In this document: piece by piece, positions 6,807 to 8,926 of the stretch | Layout: each line of letters starts with the position of its first letter | Numbering within the stretch: the first letter of the stretch is position 1 | DNA from: Ilumatobacteraceae bacterium | Lineage (GTDB): Bacteria > Actinomycetota > Acidimicrobiia > Acidimicrobiales > Ilumatobacteraceae | Length of the DNA: 8,926 nt | Direction: 5' to 3' | Assembly: GCA_023263465.1 (NCBI GenBank) | Contig: JALQWV010000159.1 | Span: forward strand, 1-8,926 | Made by a program: the position numbers and the translations under genes | The notes under the pieces: generated by a model | Databases searched by the model: none | Seen by the model: the letters and a program-made list of their open reading frames with translations, nothing else | Told to the model about the DNA's origin: nothing

Positions 6807-7987
6807 TGAATCTCTCGTTTCTAAATCGAGTATTTCCCCGCAAACCCTCCGCAAATCCACTCGGCTTGCGTGGCAGCTATGCCGACCCCATTCGAAACAT
6901 CGACTGGATTCTGCTGATTGCCGTCATCGCCCAAGTGATCATTGGGCTCTTTACGGTGTTTAGCGCAACGCGCCAGCGGTTGCTCGATCAAAACTTTGAC
7001 GTCTTCGTGTATGTACAGCGCCAAGTTCTTTTCGTCATTATCGCTGCGGCAGTGATGACGATCGTGATGTCTCTTGGGCATGATTGGCTTCGAGCACAAA
7101 GTGGTTATCTCTACGGAGCAGTCTTGTTGCTCCTCGTCATGGTGCTTGGCACTGGCGCAGTTACCGGGGGTGCCCGATTGGCTTTTGACTTTGGGCCTTT
7201 CTCTGTTCAGCCTGCTGAGTTGGCTAAGCCCGTGTTGCTCATTTTGGTTTCCAGCTATTTGAGCGAATCAACACCAGAAAAAATTGATTGGGATCCATTC
7301 GTGCTGACACTGTGGTTGGCGCTCATTCCCTCCAGTTTAATTCTGTTGCAACCAGACCTTGGTTCTGCTTCAGTCATCATCGTTGGAGTTGCGGGTGTTC
7401 TCTATGTTGGCAACGCGCGTCGCCGGTATTTGGCGCTGATTAGTGGAATGTTTGTTGGTACAGCATTGTTGCTGATGCTTGCGGTGGAAAGCTTGCGTTA
7501 TCAAGGGGACAGATTTATTGCGTGGTTCCTACAGAACTCCAATAACAAAGATCTAGAAAACATTGTTTTGCAAGTGCGGTATGCAAAACGTGCCGTTTCG
7601 ACTGGTGGATTCTTTGGCAAGGGTTATCTCGAGGGGCCGTTGACGAATGGAAAATACGTGCCAGTGCAATTTACGGACTTCCCATTCTCTGCAATTGGTG
7701 AGCAATTCGGCATGGTGGGTGGAGCGGTGGTACTCGGAATTTTTGGTGTCATTTTGTGGCGTATTTGGAGAACGGCGCAAATGGCCCGCGACCGATTCAG
7801 TTTCTTTTTGGCCAGCGGCGCATTCACCATGGTGGTGTTCCAGATCTTTCAAAACATCGGCATGACTCTTGGTGTCGTCCCGGTAAGCGGGTTGCCACTG
7901 CCATTCATTTCCTACGGTGGCTCACATATCATCAGTTCGGCCATTCTCATTGGCATGGTTCAGAGCATTCACATGCGGAGGCTGTAG
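6806..7987 (+). CDS. rodA: RodA, SEDS-family peptidoglycan glycosyltransferase
   Basis: RodA polymerises lipid II into glycan strands and works as a complex with PBP2. The 393-residue protein has about ten hydrophobic segments, the first at about 33-54. SEDS motifs are present: a GARLAFDFGPFSVQPAELAKP-type loop (122-142, usually G.RW...G...QPSE..K), LQPDLG (181-186), and YAKRAVSTGGFFGKGYLEG (259-277). FTDFPFSAIGEQFG (289-302) follows, whose Asp291 corresponds to the essential catalytic aspartate, and VVPVSGLPLPFISYGGS (357-373) is near the end. The Ala138 replacement of the common Ser in QPSE is mild. The basic N-terminal tail of about 30 residues before the first helix is typical. It starts at ATG 6806 within TAATG, coupling it to mrdA. 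The absence of division genes (ftsZ, mur genes) and the mre context favour RodA over FtsW. A 202-base gap follows. Confidence 0.95.
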   Translation: MNLSFLNRVFPRKPSANPLGLRGSYADPIRNIDWILLIAVIAQVIIGLFTVFSATRQRLLDQNFDVFVYVQRQVLFVIIAAAVMTIVMSLGHDWLRAQSGYLYGAVLLLLVMVLGTGAVTGGARLAFDFGPFSVQPAELAKPVLLILVSSYLSESTPEKIDWDPFVLTLWLALIPSSLILLQPDLGSASVIIVGVAGVLYVGNARRRYLALISGMFVGTALLLMLAVESLRYQGDRFIAWFLQNSNNKDLENIVLQVRYAKRAVSTGGFFGKGYLEGPLTNGKYVPVQFTDFPFSAIGEQFGMVGGAVVLGIFGVILWRIWRTAQMARDRFSFFLASGAFTMVVFQIFQNIGMTLGVVPVSGLPLPFISYGGSHIISSAILIGMVQSIHMRRL

Positions 7988-8022
7988 GAAGGCCTATCCC
8001 CTCGGTGTAGTCTGAAGGTTAC

Positions 8023-8043
8023 GGATGGGCGATTTGCCCCTCC
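8023..8043 (+). promoter_or_regulatory. Hairpin A in the rne leader (GGGC-GATTT-GCCC)
   Basis: GGGC (8027-8030) and GCCC (8036-8039) pair around the loop GATTT. GGA (8023-8025) and TCC (8041-8043) extend the stem past a single T/C mismatch. It is nearly the same sequence as the core of hairpin C at 8137-8151. There is no T run downstream, so a terminator role is doubtful. An alternative six-base pairing of 8022-8027 with 8071-8076 would compete for its lower stem. Confidence 0.4.
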
Positions 8044-8121
8044 CAAGGTCGATCACGCGATAGCGATTCACATCCGGCATGCGACTCATCGTTGCGGCAG
8101 GTGGAAGCGCTGGACCGCGAC

Positions 8122-8165
8122 GATATTGCACAGTGTGGGCGATGTTGCCCCGTTGGTGCGATATC
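8122..8165 (+). promoter_or_regulatory. Hairpin C immediately upstream of the rne start
   Basis: GATATTGCAC (8122-8131) pairs along its whole length with GTGCGATATC (8156-8165): nine Watson-Crick pairs and one U-G pair. A five-by-five internal loop follows, then an inner stem GGGC (8137-8140) with GCCC (8147-8150) closed by GATGTT. The element ends 24 bases before ATG 8190 and 6 bases before the AGGA that may serve as the rne ribosome site. Position and strength suggest control of rne translation or mRNA decay, but this is inferred from structure alone. Confidence 0.5.
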
Positions 8166-8189
8166 CAATACAGGAAACGAGCAAGCACA

Positions 8190-8926
8190 ATGAGTGACAT
8201 GAGCGCAGGGGTTCCTACCCCCGAGCAGCCACAGGGCAATTCACCGCAGTCGGGTCAGCCACGCACGCCGGGAACACCTGGTGGAGTGAAGAAGCGTCGT
8301 CGCGGTAAGCGCGGTGGACGTAATCGCAACAAAACACGTGTTGAAGGCGCCACGGGTGAGCCACGGGCATCTCGTCCACCCCGTGAAAATTCAGTTGCTC
8401 AAGACATCGAACTTCCCGATCCGCCTCGTGAGGGCATGATGGCGAGTCCACAAGCTGCAGATGCTGCGCTGGTCCGTAAGCCACAGATTGGCGACACACG
8501 ACCAGCCCCTGCGAACACCGCGGCCACCACGAAGCCTGCTGCTACAGCAGATGCGGAAGCAAAGCCAAAGAGCCGCAACCGTCGAGGTGGCAAGCGTGGT
8601 GGAAGAAATCGTCGTAAGTCGTCTGATCGCGGTGAAAGTTCAAATGCAGGAACGGACGCAGAACTGATCGAGCGGCGTCGCGGGAAAGAACGCAACGGTA
8701 AAGCGGTTGGGCGCTACATGATGTGTGTGCAAGTGCGCGAAGAATTCACGCAGGTTGCCATGCTTGAAGGCCGCAGTTTGATTGAGCATTACGTTTCGCG
8801 TCCTGCCGATGACGAAACCCAAATTCACGGAAATATCTATCTGGGACGCGTGCAAAACGTATTGCCAGGAATGGAAGCCGCATTTGTCGACATCGGTACG
8901 CAGAAAAATGCAGTGCTGTATCGCGG
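8190..8926 (+). CDS. rne: Ribonuclease E/G family endoribonuclease (5' part only)
   Basis: RNase E/G cuts single-stranded RNA in mRNA decay and rRNA processing. Only 245 codons are visible and the gene runs off the right edge. Residues 1 to about 175 are a hydrophilic, probably disordered extension rich in Arg, Gly, Pro and Ala, with the block GKRGGRNR present twice (39-46 and 134-141). The catalytic part then begins. MMCVQVREEFTQVAMLEGR (177-195) and GNIYLGRVQNVLPGMEAAF (214-232) lead into VDIGTQKNAVLY, which are the family-diagnostic start of the N-terminal subdomain and the S1 RNA-binding domain. Long N-terminal extensions are usual in actinobacterial RNase E. ATG 8190 is chosen because an AGGA (8172-8175) precedes it, though the 14-base gap is long. 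ATG 8079 (37 codons upstream) and ATG 8199 share the frame. The radical SAM and DUF2344 genes that often lie between rodA and rne are absent. Confidence 0.93.
   Translation, partial: MSDMSAGVPTPEQPQGNSPQSGQPRTPGTPGGVKKRRRGKRGGRNRNKTRVEGATGEPRASRPPRENSVAQDIELPDPPREGMMASPQAADAALVRKPQIGDTRPAPANTAATTKPAATADAEAKPKSRNRRGGKRGGRNRRKSSDRGESSNAGTDAELIERRRGKERNGKAVGRYMMCVQVREEFTQVAMLEGRSLIEHYVSRPADDETQIHGNIYLGRVQNVLPGMEAAFVDIGTQKNAVLYR

Larger units (their letters stand above)
7988..8189 (+). promoter_or_regulatory. rodA-rne intergenic region, likely structured leader of rne
   Basis: This is the only non-coding stretch of note in the window. I see no convincing gene, no tRNA-like cloverleaf, and no promoter that I would defend: no clean -35/-10 pair at 17 base spacing. 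A terminator for the mre operon is not clear either, as the hairpins here lack a following T run. What is visible is self-complementarity: a six-base stem CGGATG (8022-8027) with CATCCG (8071-8076) that could enclose smaller hairpins, and a strong hairpin at 8122-8165. The frame of rne is open upstream from 8064, with an ATG at 8079, so part of this region could be translated. RNase E genes in enterobacteria carry structured 5' leaders through which RNase E controls its own mRNA. A similar role here is inference. Confidence 0.5.

Noticed and set aside
7985..8043. Intrinsic terminator of the mre operon after rodA
   Set aside because: TAGG/CCTA at 7985-7996 and hairpin A at 8023-8043 could form, but both are short and neither is followed by a T run, so a terminator call is not supported.
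7988..8189. A tRNA, known riboswitch or sigma-70-type promoter in the gap
   Set aside because: No cloverleaf with a GTTC-type T arm, no riboswitch core that I recognise, and no -35/-10 pair with suitable spacing could be found by eye. A covariance-model scan would be decisive.
7994..8239. An 81-codon minus-strand open frame across the rodA-rne gap
   Set aside because: It overlaps the rne start, has no recognisable motif or ribosome site that I can see, and includes both arms of the inverted repeats. It is probably fortuitous.
1..8926. Mobile elements, CRISPR arrays, defence or biosynthetic islands
   Set aside because: All genes are plus-strand housekeeping genes in a conserved order. There are no transposase-like frames, no spaced repeats and no composition break visible.

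Overview
The window is a single dense block of plus-strand housekeeping genes. It looks like the cell-elongation (mre/rod) cluster of an actinobacterium. Gene order is clpX (3' end), folC, ndk, mreB, mreC, mreD, mrdA (PBP2), rodA, rne (5' end). In well-known actinobacteria such as Streptomyces the same genes come in the same order, with rne followed by rplU, rpmA and obg. The base composition looks only moderately GC-rich, well below Streptomyces. A complete mre cluster, the long N-terminal extension of RNase E and the Thr/Ser-rich spacer in MreC would suit an Acidimicrobiia-type lineage (Ilumatobacter-like). That placement is inference from memory of the families and could be wrong at class level.

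Region by region: 1-204 encodes the last 67 residues of ClpX. 221-1513 is folylpolyglutamate/dihydrofolate synthase, and 1517-1927 is nucleoside diphosphate kinase with every catalytic residue present. After a 38-base gap that holds a small hairpin and a good ribosome binding site, 1966-7987 encodes the elongasome: MreB (actin-like filament), MreC (periplasmic scaffold), MreD (membrane partner), PBP2 (transpeptidase) and RodA (SEDS glycosyltransferase). Spacings within this block run from a 4-base overlap to 19 bases, so it is probably one transcription unit with coupled translation. 7988-8189 is the only sizeable gap (202 bases). It has no convincing gene of its own and contains predicted RNA structure, including two near-identical GGGC...GCCC hairpins. 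The larger of these sits just before the start of rne. From 8190 to the window end is the N-terminal part of an RNase E/G family endoribonuclease.

How the genes work together: MreB organises the elongation machinery from the cytoplasm, MreC and MreD link it to the periplasmic side, and RodA plus PBP2 polymerise and crosslink lateral-wall peptidoglycan. FolC, Ndk and RNase E supply folate, nucleotide and RNA metabolism and are neighbours by conserved synteny rather than pathway partners.

I do not see a new multi-gene system here. The points most worth following up are the structured leader of rne with its repeated hairpin, a four-cysteine cluster between two active-site motifs of PBP2, a low-complexity insertion inside the MreC beta domain, the duplicated Arg/Gly block in the RNase E extension, and the absence of several genes that usually interrupt this cluster.
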